Shown: positions 1-8,807 of the stretch, piece after piece | How the letters are laid out: each line of letters starts with the position of its first letter | Numbering within the stretch: position 1 is the first letter of the stretch | From: Bacillus_AB infantis_C | GTDB lineage: Bacteria > Bacillota > Bacilli > Bacillales > Cytobacillaceae | NCBI RefSeq assembly: GCF_050107595.1 | Contig: NZ_JBNILH010000002.1 | Span: forward strand, 589,233 to 653,232 | DNA length: 64,000 bases | Direction of reading: 5' to 3' | Notes under the pieces: model-generated | Databases searched by the model: none | What the model was told of the DNA's origin: nothing | The model's input: the letters and a program-made list of their open reading frames with translations, nothing else | Made by a program: the position numbers and the translations under genes

Positions 1-1
1 A

Positions 2-274
2 TTGAGGAGCATGCTGCTTGAAGCAAAGACAGGTGATGTATTCAGCCAGGGAGCGCTGGACAGAACGAAAAAGAAAAAAATCGGGGCATTCCTCCGTTCC
101 GTCAATTCACCCGAATATATCGCAAACCAGTTTACACGATATGCTTTTAATGGAATGGATCTGTTTGAAGTGGTGCCTGAAATAGAGAAGATCAGTTTAG
201 AACAGCTAAAAGAGACAGCAAATGTTTTTCTGGCCGAGGACAGATTTACTGTCTGCCAGGTTGTGCCCAAATAA
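2..274 (+). CDS. ymfH: C-terminal end of M16-family peptidase-like protein YmfH (partial)
   Basis: Only the last 90 codons are present; the gene enters from the left edge. The visible part, with a YIANQFTRYAFNG-like stretch and a C-terminal LKETANVFLAEDRF segment, fits the C-terminal domain of insulinase-like (M16) zinc-peptidase homologues. In Bacillus, ymfH directly precedes ymfI, as here. The catalytic HxxEH region would lie outside the window, so peptidase activity cannot be judged. A hairpin follows the stop codon. The identification rests on gene order plus a short C-terminal match. Confidence 0.75.
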   Translation: MRSMLLEAKTGDVFSQGALDRTKKKKIGAFLRSVNSPEYIANQFTRYAFNGMDLFEVVPEIEKISLEQLKETANVFLAEDRFTVCQVVPK

Positions 275-279
275 AAAGG

Positions 280-302
280 AAAGCGCCGGTTTCCGGCGCT
301 TT
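280..302 (+). terminator. Hairpin after ymfH
   Basis: A perfect 10-bp inverted repeat (AAAGCGCCGG / CCGGCGCTTT) with a 3-nt loop starts just after the ymfH stop codon. The T-run after it is weak, so it may be only a partial terminator before ymfI. Confidence 0.6.
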
Positions 303-342
303 CTGTCATTGTGGAAAATAATGAGCGGGAGCGGAACAGAGA

Positions 343-1065
343 ATGAAGAAATTTACATTGATAACCGGTGCAAGCGGAGGCATAGGAAGGGCGATTGCAC
401 TCAAGCTTGCTGGAGAGGGGCACTCGCTCTATCTGCATTATAACAGGAACAAAGAGGCCATTGAGGAGCTGCTGGGGGATCTCGCACAATACCAAGGTGA
501 ATATATCCCGGTCCAGTGTGATCTGGCAGATCCCCTCGGATATAAGAAAATCGCTGGAAGCATCTTCTCCCTCGATGCGATTATCCATAATTCCGGGGCA
601 GGCTTTTATGGATTATTGGGTGATACGGATGACCAGATCCTCGAAAGGCTGATGCGGGTGCATGTGATGTCCCCTTATTCGCTTACCAGGGAGCTGCTGC
701 CTAAATTGGTCCAAAAGCGGCAGGGGAACATAATCATGGTCTCTTCCATCTGGGGCCAGGCAGGCGCTGCCTGCGAAACAGCCTATTCGGCTGCAAAAGG
801 TGCGCAGATTGCGTTTGTAAAATCTTTAAGCAAAGAGGTCGCCCTGAATGGCGTAAGAGTGAATGCGATTGCCCCTGGTGCTGTAAAAACACCGATGATG
901 GAATCATTCAGTGAATCGGAAATAATGGAGATAGAGGAAGAAATACCGATGGGGAGGCTGGCAGCACCTGAAGAGATTGCGAATGCTGCAGCTTTCCTGC
1001 TTTCTGAAGGGTCTTCCTATATCACTGGCCAGGTGCTTGGCATAAATGGCGGCTGGTACATGTAA
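343..1065 (+). CDS. ymfI: EF-P 5-aminopentanone reductase YmfI (short-chain dehydrogenase)
   Basis: A 240-residue classical short-chain dehydrogenase/reductase. The N-terminal TGASGGIGRAIA is the glycine-rich dinucleotide-binding motif. A VSSIWG segment supplies the catalytic Ser, and YSAAKGAQ is the YxxxK catalytic motif near residues 149-153. The C-terminal SSYITGQVLGINGGW is typical of FabG-like SDRs. In B. subtilis, YmfI reduces the 5-aminopentanone group on lysine 32 of elongation factor P, and that role is inferred here from gene order (ymfH-ymfI-ymfJ). The ATG at 343 has only a weak purine-rich site upstream, but it places the nucleotide-binding motif at the usual distance from the N-terminus. 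Another SDR role cannot be excluded from sequence alone. Confidence 0.85.
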   Translation: MKKFTLITGASGGIGRAIALKLAGEGHSLYLHYNRNKEAIEELLGDLAQYQGEYIPVQCDLADPLGYKKIAGSIFSLDAIIHNSGAGFYGLLGDTDDQILERLMRVHVMSPYSLTRELLPKLVQKRQGNIIMVSSIWGQAGAACETAYSAAKGAQIAFVKSLSKEVALNGVRVNAIAPGAVKTPMMESFSESEIMEIEEEIPMGRLAAPEEIANAAAFLLSEGSSYITGQVLGINGGWYM

Positions 1066-1141
1066 AATTACAGACAGATGCATATTTTGCTCCTCCTGAA
1101 AGCAAAATAACTTTGTACTATACTACAAGGAGGTACGAACA

Positions 1142-1405
1142 ATGTCTGTATTGGATAACTGGAACCATTGGAAGGATTTCTTGGGAGACCGTCTTCACCA
1201 TGCCCAGAATGAAGGCATGAACAAAGATGTAGTCAATGACCTTGCTTATCAGATCGGCGACTATCTTGCAAAACAGGTTGATCCGCAAAATGATCAGGAA
1301 AAAGTATTGGCTGATCTATGGTCAGTTGCAAGCCAGGAAGAGCAGCATGCCATTGCCAATATGATGGTCAAGCTTGTTCAGAACGACGGTTCACAGCAGC
1401 AATAG
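1142..1405 (+). CDS. ymfJ: DUF3243 family protein YmfJ
   Basis: A small 87-residue, acidic, probably helical cytoplasmic protein of the DUF3243 family. The start is well defined: AAGGAGG lies just upstream of the ATG. There is no signal peptide or membrane segment. It sits between ymfI and ymfK as in B. subtilis, and a strong terminator follows, so it is probably transcribed alone or as the end of a short unit. Its function is unknown. Confidence 0.85.
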   Translation: MSVLDNWNHWKDFLGDRLHHAQNEGMNKDVVNDLAYQIGDYLAKQVDPQNDQEKVLADLWSVASQEEQHAIANMMVKLVQNDGSQQQ

Positions 1406-1429
1406 AACTTTCCATACAGGTTCATTCCA

Positions 1430-1457
1430 AAGAGAGGCCAACCCTCTCTTTTTTTTC
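1430..1457 (+). terminator. Rho-independent terminator after ymfJ
   Basis: AGAGAGG / CCTCTCT inverted repeat followed by an uninterrupted run of eight Ts. Confidence 0.85.
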
Positions 1458-1600
1458 TTTGCAGGCAATGAAAAAATATCGGGAAAGAATCGAAAGACAT
1501 TGGTTTTTTCTTTCATCTTCAGGGAAAATCATTTATTATAGAAGCTAGACAAAAATATGCAGGGAAATGTCGGATTTGTCACGATCTGGGAGGTTTACCT

Positions 1601-2395
1601 ATGGAAGAAAAAACTGAATGGTACCTTGAATACGAAATACAAAAAAACCGGCCTGGGCTGCTTGGTGACATTTCTTCGCTCCTGGGAATGCTTTCCATAA
1701 ATATTGTCACCATTAATGGAGTGGATGAAGGGCGAAGGGGATTGCTGATCCTTGCAAAAGATCATGAACAAATCCAAAGACTAGAGTCTATTTTACATAC
1801 AATGGACACAATAAAGGTAATAAAGCTCAGAGAACCAAAGCTGAGGGACAGGCTGGCGGTACGCCATGGCCGATACATACAGAGGGACGCAGACGATAAG
1901 AAAACTTTCCGTTTCGTCCGGGATGAGCTGGGGCTGCTCGTTGATTTCATGGCAGAGCTGTTCAAGCAGGAAGGACATAAGCTGATTGGCATAAGGGGCA
2001 TGCCCCGCGTCGGCAAAACAGAATCGATCGTGGCATCTAGCGTCTGCGCCAACAAAAGATGGCTCTTTATGTCGTCAACATTGCTTAAGCAGACCATCCG
2101 GAATCAGCTGATCCAGGATGAATACAATGAAAATAATCTGTTTATCATTGATGGAATTGTTTCAACCAGAAGGGCAAATGAAAGGCACTGGCAGCTGGTG
2201 AGGGAAATCATGCGCCTCCCGGCAGTCAAGGTCGTTGAGCATCCGGATATTTTTGTGCAGAATACAGAATATTCGATGGAGGATTTTGATTATATTATTG
2301 AACTGCGCCATGATCACAATGAAGAGATTAAATATGATGTGGTTGAAAATAATGATATGTTCTCCGGGACCGATTTTGGGGGATTTGATTTTTAG
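1601..2395 (+). CDS. ymfK: DUF3388 family protein YmfK (ACT-like domain plus P-loop-like motif)
   Basis: A 264-residue cytoplasmic protein. Residues about 1-75 look like an ACT-type regulatory fold (YLEYEIQKNRPGLLGDISSLL, then a beta-rich GLLILAKD segment), the kind that often binds small ligands. Residues about 130-160 contain GMPRVGKT, which fits a Walker A P-loop (GxxxxGKT) and suggests nucleotide binding. GGGAGGT precedes the ATG. Gene order (ymfJ-ymfK-ymfM) matches B. subtilis. The function is unknown; the ACT and P-loop readings are from motif recognition only. Confidence 0.8.
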   Translation: MEEKTEWYLEYEIQKNRPGLLGDISSLLGMLSINIVTINGVDEGRRGLLILAKDHEQIQRLESILHTMDTIKVIKLREPKLRDRLAVRHGRYIQRDADDKKTFRFVRDELGLLVDFMAELFKQEGHKLIGIRGMPRVGKTESIVASSVCANKRWLFMSSTLLKQTIRNQLIQDEYNENNLFIIDGIVSTRRANERHWQLVREIMRLPAVKVVEHPDIFVQNTEYSMEDFDYIIELRHDHNEEIKYDVVENNDMFSGTDFGGFDF

Positions 2396-2415
2396 TAAGG
2401 TGGAAGGTGTTTGTA

Positions 2416-3321
2416 TTGACAGAACTAGGCAATCATTTAAAAGAGGCGAGAATCGCCAAGGGCATGAGCCTTGAGGATCTCCAGACAGCAACGAAGATCC
2501 AGAAGCGCTATCTCGTAGGAATTGAAGAAGGAAATTACAGCATGATGCCGGGCAAATTCTATGTCCGGGCATTCATCAAGCAATATGCCGAGGCTGTCGG
2601 CATTGATCCTGAAGAGCTTTTTGAGCAGTACAAGGATGACATCCCAGTCACCGCTGCGAGTGATGACATACCTGAAAAGCTTTCAAGGGTTCAGACCAGG
2701 AAGAATATTTCCGGCAGCAATTCGAAGCTTGCGGACCTGCTCCCCAAAATACTGATTGGTGTCTTCGTTGTCGGCGTCATCGCACTTCTCTATTATTTCA
2801 TCGTTATGGCAAACAACGGGAAAGATGAGGGTGAGCCGGCCGATAACGGCAATACCCAGGGTGTTGAATATGGCCAGTCGGATGATCTTGCAAAAGAAGA
2901 GCCTAAGGAAGAGGAAGGCAAGGAAGAAGGCGATGGTGCTGCTGAGGAAGAAGAGCCGGCTGAGGAAGAAAAGCCGGAACCGCCTGCACAGGAAGTTGCT
3001 GTCGTCGAGTCAGCTGGCAATGATACTGTATATGAAGTGAAAAACGCTGATAAATTCTTGCTGAAAGTGGTCAGCACAGGCGAAACCTGGGTGAGCATCA
3101 AGAATGGCAAAGGCTATTCCTTCTTCGAGGGAATGCTTTTAAAAGGTTCTGCCGAAAGCCAGACAATCGATTTGTCGAAAGAGTCTGAGGCTGTGCTCGT
3201 AGTTGGAAACACCTCCCAGACTGAACTGTATATCAATGATCAGAAGCTGGAATATGCTATTCCTTCTTCCCAGAGTGTTAAGCAGGATATTACCATCCGC
3301 TACACAAAAACGACAGAATAG
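2416..3321 (+). CDS. rodZ: Cytoskeleton-associated protein RodZ (YmfM)
   Basis: About 301 residues. An N-terminal XRE-type helix-turn-helix (LGNHLKEARIAKGMSLEDL...) is followed by a single transmembrane segment near residues 115-135. An acidic Glu/Pro-rich linker comes next, then a C-terminal beta domain (DUF4115-like, with KVVSTGETWVSIKNG). This is the layout of RodZ, which links MreB filaments to the membrane and supports cell shape. I chose the TTG at 2416 because AAGGTGGAAGG lies directly upstream at good spacing and the protein then begins MTELGNHLKEAR, as RodZ/YmfM orthologues do. The upstream GTG at 2407 overlaps that ribosome-binding site. pgsA follows after a terminator, as in B. subtilis. 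Confidence 0.88.
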   Translation: MTELGNHLKEARIAKGMSLEDLQTATKIQKRYLVGIEEGNYSMMPGKFYVRAFIKQYAEAVGIDPEELFEQYKDDIPVTAASDDIPEKLSRVQTRKNISGSNSKLADLLPKILIGVFVVGVIALLYYFIVMANNGKDEGEPADNGNTQGVEYGQSDDLAKEEPKEEEGKEEGDGAAEEEEPAEEEKPEPPAQEVAVVESAGNDTVYEVKNADKFLLKVVSTGETWVSIKNGKGYSFFEGMLLKGSAESQTIDLSKESEAVLVVGNTSQTELYINDQKLEYAIPSSQSVKQDITIRYTKTTE

Positions 3322-3346
3322 CCATCCATGCGATGGCTATTTTTTT
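3320..3346 (+). terminator. Rho-independent terminator after rodZ
   Basis: AGCCATC / GATGGCT hairpin overlapping the rodZ stop codon, followed by a run of Ts. Confidence 0.85.
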
Positions 3347-3514
3347 CTCTCAGCGGCCAGAATAGAAGAGTGGAACAAGATAAAAAAGTGAAAAAATTGC
3401 TATATTTATTTTTTTGCTGTAAAACTATAGAGTAAGACTTTTCTGAGGGCATAAATGTTTTCTGCGCCTTTAGCGCAAGTCTGCCGAAACTACATAGCTT
3501 TTTGGAGGTACATA

Positions 3515-4093
3515 ATGAACTTGCCTAATAAAATTACTGTATCAAGGATCTTCTTGATTCCGCTTTTTTTAATTGTGATGCTTGTTCCCTTCTCATGGGG
3601 AGAGACAGCCTTTTTAGGAGCTGAAATGCCTGTCACGCATCTTGTCGGGGCCTTGATTTTTATCATTGCTTCTGCGACAGACTGGGTTGATGGCTATTAC
3701 GCAAGGAAGCTGAATATGGTCACCAATCTCGGGAAATTCCTTGATCCGCTCGCAGATAAACTGCTTGTATCAGCAGCGCTGATTGTTCTGGTCGATCTTG
3801 AACTGGCGGCTTCCTGGATTGTCATCGTCATTATCAGCCGTGAGTTTGCCGTTACAGGCCTCAGGCTTGTCCTTGCAGGGGAAGGGGAAGTTGTGGCAGC
3901 CAATATGCTTGGCAAGGTGAAAACATGGGCACAGATTGTCGCCATTTCGGCACTCTTGCTGCACAACATCATCTTTGAATTAATTTCCGTGCCGTTCGAT
4001 GACATTGCGCTTTGGGTGGCAATGATCTTTACAATCTGGTCAGGCTGGGATTATTTCTACAAAAACAAAGCCGCCTTCATCAATTCCAAGTAA
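3515..4093 (+). CDS. pgsA: CDP-diacylglycerol--glycerol-3-phosphate 3-phosphatidyltransferase PgsA
   Basis: A 192-residue integral membrane enzyme of the CDP-alcohol phosphatidyltransferase family. It makes phosphatidylglycerol phosphate from CDP-diacylglycerol and sn-glycerol 3-phosphate. The full family signature is present: D56, D59-G60, A63-R64, G73, D77 and D81, giving the DxxDGxxAR...GxxxDxxxD metal and substrate site. Several hydrophobic segments surround it. The ATG at 3515 is preceded by GGAGGT at ideal distance; an earlier in-frame start at 3455 lacks a site. The gene is essential in Bacillus and sits between rodZ and cinA, as in B. subtilis. Confidence 0.96.
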   Translation: MNLPNKITVSRIFLIPLFLIVMLVPFSWGETAFLGAEMPVTHLVGALIFIIASATDWVDGYYARKLNMVTNLGKFLDPLADKLLVSAALIVLVDLELAASWIVIVIISREFAVTGLRLVLAGEGEVVAANMLGKVKTWAQIVAISALLLHNIIFELISVPFDDIALWVAMIFTIWSGWDYFYKNKAAFINSK

Positions 4094-4141
4094 TATGCAA
4101 GAGACTGTAATATGAGGCTTCAACAGGAGGGGACAAAGGAT

Positions 4142-5383
4142 ATGAATGCAGAAATCATTGCGGTGGGTTCGGAGCTTTTGCTTGGACAAATCAACAATAC
4201 AAACGCCAGATTCCTCTCCAGGCAGCTGGCGGATATCGGCATCAATGTGTTTTACCATACAGTTGTTGGAGACAATCCTTCCAGGCTCAAAGCTGCGATC
4301 GGGATAGCCGAGGAGCGCTCTGACCTGGTCATTTTCACAGGGGGCCTCGGCCCGACCAAGGATGATTTGACAAAAGAGGCCATTGCAGAGCATCTTGGCG
4401 CCGAGCTTGTCCATAATGAAGAAGCGCTCCGCCAGATCGAGCTTTATTTCGAAAGGGCCGGCCGGGTGATGACAGAGAACAACCGGAAGCAGGCGATTGT
4501 ACTTAAAGGGTCTGAAGTGCTTCCGAATGACCATGGCATGGCGCCGGGAATGGTATATGCAAAAGGAACTAAAACCTATATGCTCCTTCCCGGCCCTCCG
4601 AAGGAAATGGAGCCGATGTTCCTCGCCTACGGACACCCTGCACTGCTTGCCAGGATGGATTCTCAGGATAAAATTCTCTCCAGGGTGCTCCGGTTCTTCG
4701 GAATCGGGGAAGCGATGCTTGAGACAGAGATCGAGGACCTGATTGACAGCCAGTCCAATCCAACTATAGCGCCTCTCGCTGGAGACGGGGAAGTGACCCT
4801 GCGGCTGACAGCCAAGCATCAAAGTCTTGATGCGGCCCTGCAGCTGATAGAAGAAACGGAAGAGAAGATACTCAGCAGGACCGGCGAATTCTTCTATGGC
4901 TATGACGATTCCTCCTTAATGATTGAGCTGACAAAAGCGCTGAAGGAAAAAGGCCTGACGATCGGCTGTGCTGAGAGTCTGACAGGCGGCATGTTCCAGC
5001 AGGAATTCACTTCCATACCTGGAGCAGGGAGCCTCCTTAAAGGCGGGGTTGTCTGCTATACAAATGAAGTGAAGGAAAAGGTCCTGAATGTAAAAAAAGA
5101 AACCATTGAAAAAGATGGCGTTGTCAGTGAAGCGTGTGCCACTGAGCTGGCTGAGAATGCGGCCGCACTGACAGGGGCCGACATTGGAATCAGCTTTACC
5201 GGGGTTGCAGGTCCTGATGAGCTTGAAGGAAAACCTGTCGGCACCGTCTATATCGGGATAGCCATCAAAGGCAGGCCCACACATGTGGAGAAGCTGAACC
5301 TCGGCGGATCCCGTGCAGCCAATCGGTCCCGATCAGTAAAATACGGCTGCCATTTCTTATTAAAAGAGCTGAAAGAAAAATAG
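4142..5383 (+). CDS. cinA: CinA: competence/damage-inducible protein, NMN deamidase-type
   Basis: About 413 residues, the usual length for the two-domain Bacillus CinA. The N-terminal half (EIIAVGSELLLGQINNTNA, FTGGLGPTKDDLTKEA) is the MoaB/MogA-like COG1058 domain. The C-terminal half (TIGCAESLTGGMFQQEFT, GISFTGVAGPD) is the PncC nicotinamide-nucleotide amidohydrolase domain, which recycles NMN to NaMN. The ATG at 4142 has AGGAGG 11 nt upstream; an in-frame ATG at 4112 lies before that site and is unlikely. Being directly upstream of recA is the usual context; in B. subtilis cinA belongs to the competence regulon. Confidence 0.95.
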   Translation: MNAEIIAVGSELLLGQINNTNARFLSRQLADIGINVFYHTVVGDNPSRLKAAIGIAEERSDLVIFTGGLGPTKDDLTKEAIAEHLGAELVHNEEALRQIELYFERAGRVMTENNRKQAIVLKGSEVLPNDHGMAPGMVYAKGTKTYMLLPGPPKEMEPMFLAYGHPALLARMDSQDKILSRVLRFFGIGEAMLETEIEDLIDSQSNPTIAPLAGDGEVTLRLTAKHQSLDAALQLIEETEEKILSRTGEFFYGYDDSSLMIELTKALKEKGLTIGCAESLTGGMFQQEFTSIPGAGSLLKGGVVCYTNEVKEKVLNVKKETIEKDGVVSEACATELAENAAALTGADIGISFTGVAGPDELEGKPVGTVYIGIAIKGRPTHVEKLNLGGSRAANRSRSVKYGCHFLLKELKEK

Positions 5384-5387
5384 AAGG

Positions 5388-5419
5388 AACAGGCCGTTTA
5401 CTATGGCCTGTTTTCTATT
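5388..5419 (+). terminator. Rho-independent terminator after cinA
   Basis: AACAGGCC / GGCCTGTT hairpin followed by a T-rich stretch. It separates cinA from recA. Confidence 0.8.
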
Positions 5420-5624
5420 TTATTGAAATCCCGGCTTCTTCGGACTTCACAGAATTCTTATCTTATCTGGCAATATGGCAAACTGCGAAACTGTGCTAAT
5501 CTCTCTTTCTATTATTCAGACAGCTGGCCGATTTGCCGTTTCCGTATAAAAAGAGGCGGCTGAAAAAGAGTTTTCTCTTAAGCGAATCAGGGTATTTACC
5601 CATCAATGTCCCTCTCAAAAAAAA

Positions 5625-5638
5625 CGAATGAATGTTCG
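5625..5638 (+). promoter_or_regulatory. LexA (DinR) box upstream of recA
   Basis: CGAATGAATGTTCG fits the Bacillus SOS box CGAACRNRYGTTYG with one change in the left arm. It lies just upstream of the recA promoter and would let LexA repress recA until DNA damage. The 5420-5752 intergenic stretch otherwise holds only the recA promoter and leader. Confidence 0.7.
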
Positions 5639-5647
5639 ACTTTTTGC

Positions 5648-5676
5648 TCGACAAACAAGCAGAAAAAGTATATAGT
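5648..5676 (+). promoter_or_regulatory. Predicted sigma-A promoter of recA
   Basis: TCGACA (-35) and TATAGT (-10) separated by 17 bp, immediately downstream of the LexA box and about 77 bp before the recA start codon. Confidence 0.55.
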
Positions 5677-5752
5677 AAAGATAGGTTCTTTGAGATAGAT
5701 TTTGAAATATGCAATGCATATTTTTCTTTATATATAAAGGAGGAAATCACTA

Positions 5753-6799
5753 GTGAGTGAACGTCAAGCTGCATTAGATATGGCTTTAAAGCAAATAGAA
5801 AAACAATTTGGTAAAGGATCGATCATGAAGCTTGGGGAGCAGACTGACCGCAAGATATCAACTTCCCCGAGCGGCTCCCTGGCGCTTGATGTTGCGCTTG
5901 GAGTCGGAGGCTACCCTAAGGGGCGCATAGTTGAAATCTATGGTCCGGAAAGCTCGGGTAAAACGACTGTTGCCCTTCATGCGATTGCAGAGGTGCAGGC
6001 GAATGGCGGACAAGCTGCCTTTATCGATGCTGAGCATGCCCTTGACCCGGTATATGCCCAAAAGCTGGGCGTTAACATTGATGAATTGCTGCTTTCCCAG
6101 CCTGATACTGGGGAACAGGCGCTTGAAATTGCTGAAGCCCTTGTACGAAGCGGTGCCATTGATATCCTTGTCATCGACTCAGTAGCTGCCCTTGTACCGA
6201 AAGCAGAGATTGAAGGGGAAATGGGTGACTCCCATGTCGGTCTTCAGGCCCGCCTTATGTCCCAGGCCCTTCGTAAATTATCAGGTGCCATTAATAAATC
6301 AAGAACGCTCGCCATCTTTATCAACCAAATCCGTGAAAAAGTCGGAGTCATGTTCGGAAACCCTGAAACTACTCCAGGCGGCCGTGCGCTTAAGTTCTAC
6401 TCTTCCGTACGTCTGGAAGTGCGCCGTGCTGAAACTTTAAAGCAAGGCAATGAAATGGTCGGAAACAAAACCAAAATCAAGGTCGTCAAAAATAAGGTTG
6501 CTCCTCCATTCCGTGTCGCAGAAGTTGACATCATGTACGGAGAAGGCATCTCAAAAGAAGGCGAAATCATTGATATGGGCTCTGAACTGGATATTGTCCA
6601 AAAGAGCGGCTCCTGGTATTCATACAATGAAGAGAGACTTGGCCAGGGACGCGAAAATGCGAAGCAGTTCCTTAAGGAGAATCCTGACTTAAGGCTGACC
6701 ATCCAAAAGCAGATCCGTGACCACTACGGCCTCGATGAAGAGAAGATATTAGAAGAAAACCAGGATCAGGATCAGGAGCATTTCGAACTGATTGATTGA
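5753..6799 (+). CDS. recA: Recombinase RecA
   Basis: A 348-residue RecA, the usual Bacillus length. It forms ATP-dependent filaments on single-stranded DNA, drives strand exchange and triggers LexA self-cleavage. The Walker A motif GPESSGKT lies near residue 64, the Walker B-like ILVIDSVAAL region follows, and the loop 2 region with NQIREKVGVMFGNPETTPGG is intact. The start is GTG at 5753, with AAAGGAGG upstream. A LexA box precedes the promoter and a strong terminator follows, so the gene is probably a separate SOS-regulated unit. Confidence 0.98.
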   Translation: MSERQAALDMALKQIEKQFGKGSIMKLGEQTDRKISTSPSGSLALDVALGVGGYPKGRIVEIYGPESSGKTTVALHAIAEVQANGGQAAFIDAEHALDPVYAQKLGVNIDELLLSQPDTGEQALEIAEALVRSGAIDILVIDSVAALVPKAEIEGEMGDSHVGLQARLMSQALRKLSGAINKSRTLAIFINQIREKVGVMFGNPETTPGGRALKFYSSVRLEVRRAETLKQGNEMVGNKTKIKVVKNKVAPPFRVAEVDIMYGEGISKEGEIIDMGSELDIVQKSGSWYSYNEERLGQGRENAKQFLKENPDLRLTIQKQIRDHYGLDEEKILEENQDQDQEHFELID

Positions 6800-6806
6800 T
6801 CACTTG

Positions 6807-6840
6807 AGGCAAAGCCACAGGCTTTGCCTTTTGCTTTTTT
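6807..6840 (+). terminator. Rho-independent terminator after recA
   Basis: AGGCAAAGC / GCTTTGCCT hairpin followed by a T-rich tail. Confidence 0.85.
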
Positions 6841-6966
6841 ATGCTGTGGTGTTAAGATTGGCTGTAAAGGCATGGTGCAGGAGAAGGTTTTGGAGGAGAA
6901 AGAGATACTTTCGGCCCAGTTGGCAGACTTGTCCGAAATATTAAAAAAAGCCGCAAGGACAAACCC

Positions 6967-6995
6967 TTGACAATAAAAATCCACAGCTTTACAAT
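6967..6995 (+). promoter_or_regulatory. Sigma-A promoter upstream of rny
   Basis: TTGACA and TACAAT separated by exactly 17 bp. This would give an rny transcript with a leader of about 130 nt. The rest of the 6841-7130 gap shows no gene. Confidence 0.7.
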
Positions 6996-7130
6996 TATAT
7001 TGTATATTTTACATTTTTATGAGTATTTGAAAACGTTTAAAGCCTTAGTGCTGTATGTTGATCTTAAACAATGTACATGCCGACACTTTAGAAACGTAAC
7101 ACAAAAAAGTTCATAGCAAGAGGAGGTGAA

Positions 7131-8693
7131 ATGATGGATATTTTATTAGTCATCTCCATTTTGCTTGCCCTAGTCGTCGGTGCAGTTGTTGGCTATTTTA
7201 TTCGCAAATCGATTGCCGAAGCAAAAATTGCAGGTGCTAAGAACGCTGCTGAGCAAATCCTTGAGGATGCAAGGCGTGAAGCTGATGCTTCAAAGAAGGA
7301 AGCCCTGCTGGAAGCAAAAGATGATATTCACAAGCTTCGGACTGAAGCTGAACAAGAAGTTCGTGATCGAAGAAATGAGCTGCAAAAACAAGAAAATCGT
7401 TTACTGCAAAAAGAGGAGAATCTTGACCGGAAAGATGAATCGCTTGATAAGCGTGAGTCAATCCTGGAGAAAAGAGACGATTCTCTTAACAAAAAACAAC
7501 AGCATATTGAAGAGATGGAAAGCAAAGTGGACGAGATGGTACGAGCACAGCAATCTGAGCTGGAACGCATCTCAGGCTTAACTCGTGAAGAGGCAAAATC
7601 CATCATTTTAGATCGGGTCGAGCAGGAAGTTGCTCACGATATTGCCATAATGGTGAAGGAAACGGAAAACCGCGCGAAGGAAGAGGCTGACAAGAAGGCG
7701 AAGGAAGTATTGTCATTGGCCATCCAGCGCTGCGCTGCAGACCATGTTGCAGAAACGACCGTATCAGTGGTCAATCTGCCTAACGATGAAATGAAGGGAC
7801 GTATCATCGGCCGTGAAGGACGTAATATACGTACACTTGAAACGCTTACCGGAATTGATCTCATCATCGATGATACTCCGGAAGCAGTCATTTTATCCGG
7901 GTTTGATCCAATCCGCCGTGAGACAGCAAGGCTTGCTCTCGAAAAATTAGTTCAGGATGGACGCATTCACCCGGCGAGGATTGAGGAAATGGTGGATAAA
8001 GCGCGCCGCGAAGTGGACGAGCATATCCGTGAAATCGGTGAGCAGACGACCTTTGAGGTCGGCGTACACGGACTTCATCCGGATCTTATCAAAATTCTCG
8101 GCCGCCTGAAATTCCGTACCAGCTACGGACAGAATGTGCTGAAACACTCAATGGAGGTTGCCCAGCTTTCAGGGCTGCTGGCTGCTGAACTTGGCGAGGA
8201 TGAAACGCTTGCCCGCCGCGCCGGTTTGCTTCATGATATCGGTAAAGCAATCGACCATGAAGTAGAAGGAAGCCATGTTGAAATCGGTGTTGAACTTGCG
8301 ACTAAGTATAAAGAGCATCCGGTTGTCATCAACAGCATTGCTTCTCACCATGGCGATACAGAGCCAACATCTATTATCGCTGTACTTGTTGCTGCAGCAG
8401 ATGCTTTATCAGCAGCAAGGCCTGGAGCGAGAAGGGAAACGCTTGAAAACTATATCCGCCGTCTGGAAAAACTGGAGGAGATTTCCGAATCCTATGATGG
8501 AGTCGAGAAATCATTTGCCATCCAGGCCGGAAGGGAAATCAGGATCATGGTTAAGCCTGATCAGATTGATGACCTTGAGTCACACAGGCTCGCAAGGGAT
8601 ATACGCAAGAAGATTGAAGAAGAGCTTGATTATCCAGGACATATCAAGGTTACGGTCATCCGTGAAACGAGAGCCGTTGAATACGCAAAATAA
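7131..8693 (+). CDS. rny: Ribonuclease Y (RNase Y, YmdA)
   Basis: 520 residues, matching B. subtilis RNase Y. An N-terminal membrane anchor (residues about 3-25) is followed by a long charged coiled coil (about 30-200). Next come a KH RNA-binding domain (GRIIGREGRNIRTLETLTG, about residues 225-245) and an HD metal-dependent phosphohydrolase domain with HDIGKA near residue 367. It is the membrane-bound endonuclease that starts mRNA decay and works with the RicA complex, whose ymcA gene lies further along this window. AGGAGG lies at 7121, so the ATG at 7134 has slightly better spacing than the one at 7131; the two differ by one residue. Confidence 0.97.
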   Translation: MMDILLVISILLALVVGAVVGYFIRKSIAEAKIAGAKNAAEQILEDARREADASKKEALLEAKDDIHKLRTEAEQEVRDRRNELQKQENRLLQKEENLDRKDESLDKRESILEKRDDSLNKKQQHIEEMESKVDEMVRAQQSELERISGLTREEAKSIILDRVEQEVAHDIAIMVKETENRAKEEADKKAKEVLSLAIQRCAADHVAETTVSVVNLPNDEMKGRIIGREGRNIRTLETLTGIDLIIDDTPEAVILSGFDPIRRETARLALEKLVQDGRIHPARIEEMVDKARREVDEHIREIGEQTTFEVGVHGLHPDLIKILGRLKFRTSYGQNVLKHSMEVAQLSGLLAAELGEDETLARRAGLLHDIGKAIDHEVEGSHVEIGVELATKYKEHPVVINSIASHHGDTEPTSIIAVLVAAADALSAARPGARRETLENYIRRLEKLEEISESYDGVEKSFAIQAGREIRIMVKPDQIDDLESHRLARDIRKKIEEELDYPGHIKVTVIRETRAVEYAK

Positions 8694-8724
8694 AGCAGTG
8701 CTTCGGCGCTGCTTTATTTTTTTT
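8692..8724 (+). terminator. Rho-independent terminator after rny
   Basis: AAAGCAGTGC / GCGCTGCTTT hairpin with a TTCG loop, starting within the rny stop codon, followed by a long T run. Confidence 0.88.
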
Positions 8725-8807
8725 GCCGTATCGATACGAATGGAATTCATCTTTTTTGTGTTACAATGTTAACAGTGAAGAAATTGAAGTTAGGAAGGGT
8801 TTGCTGA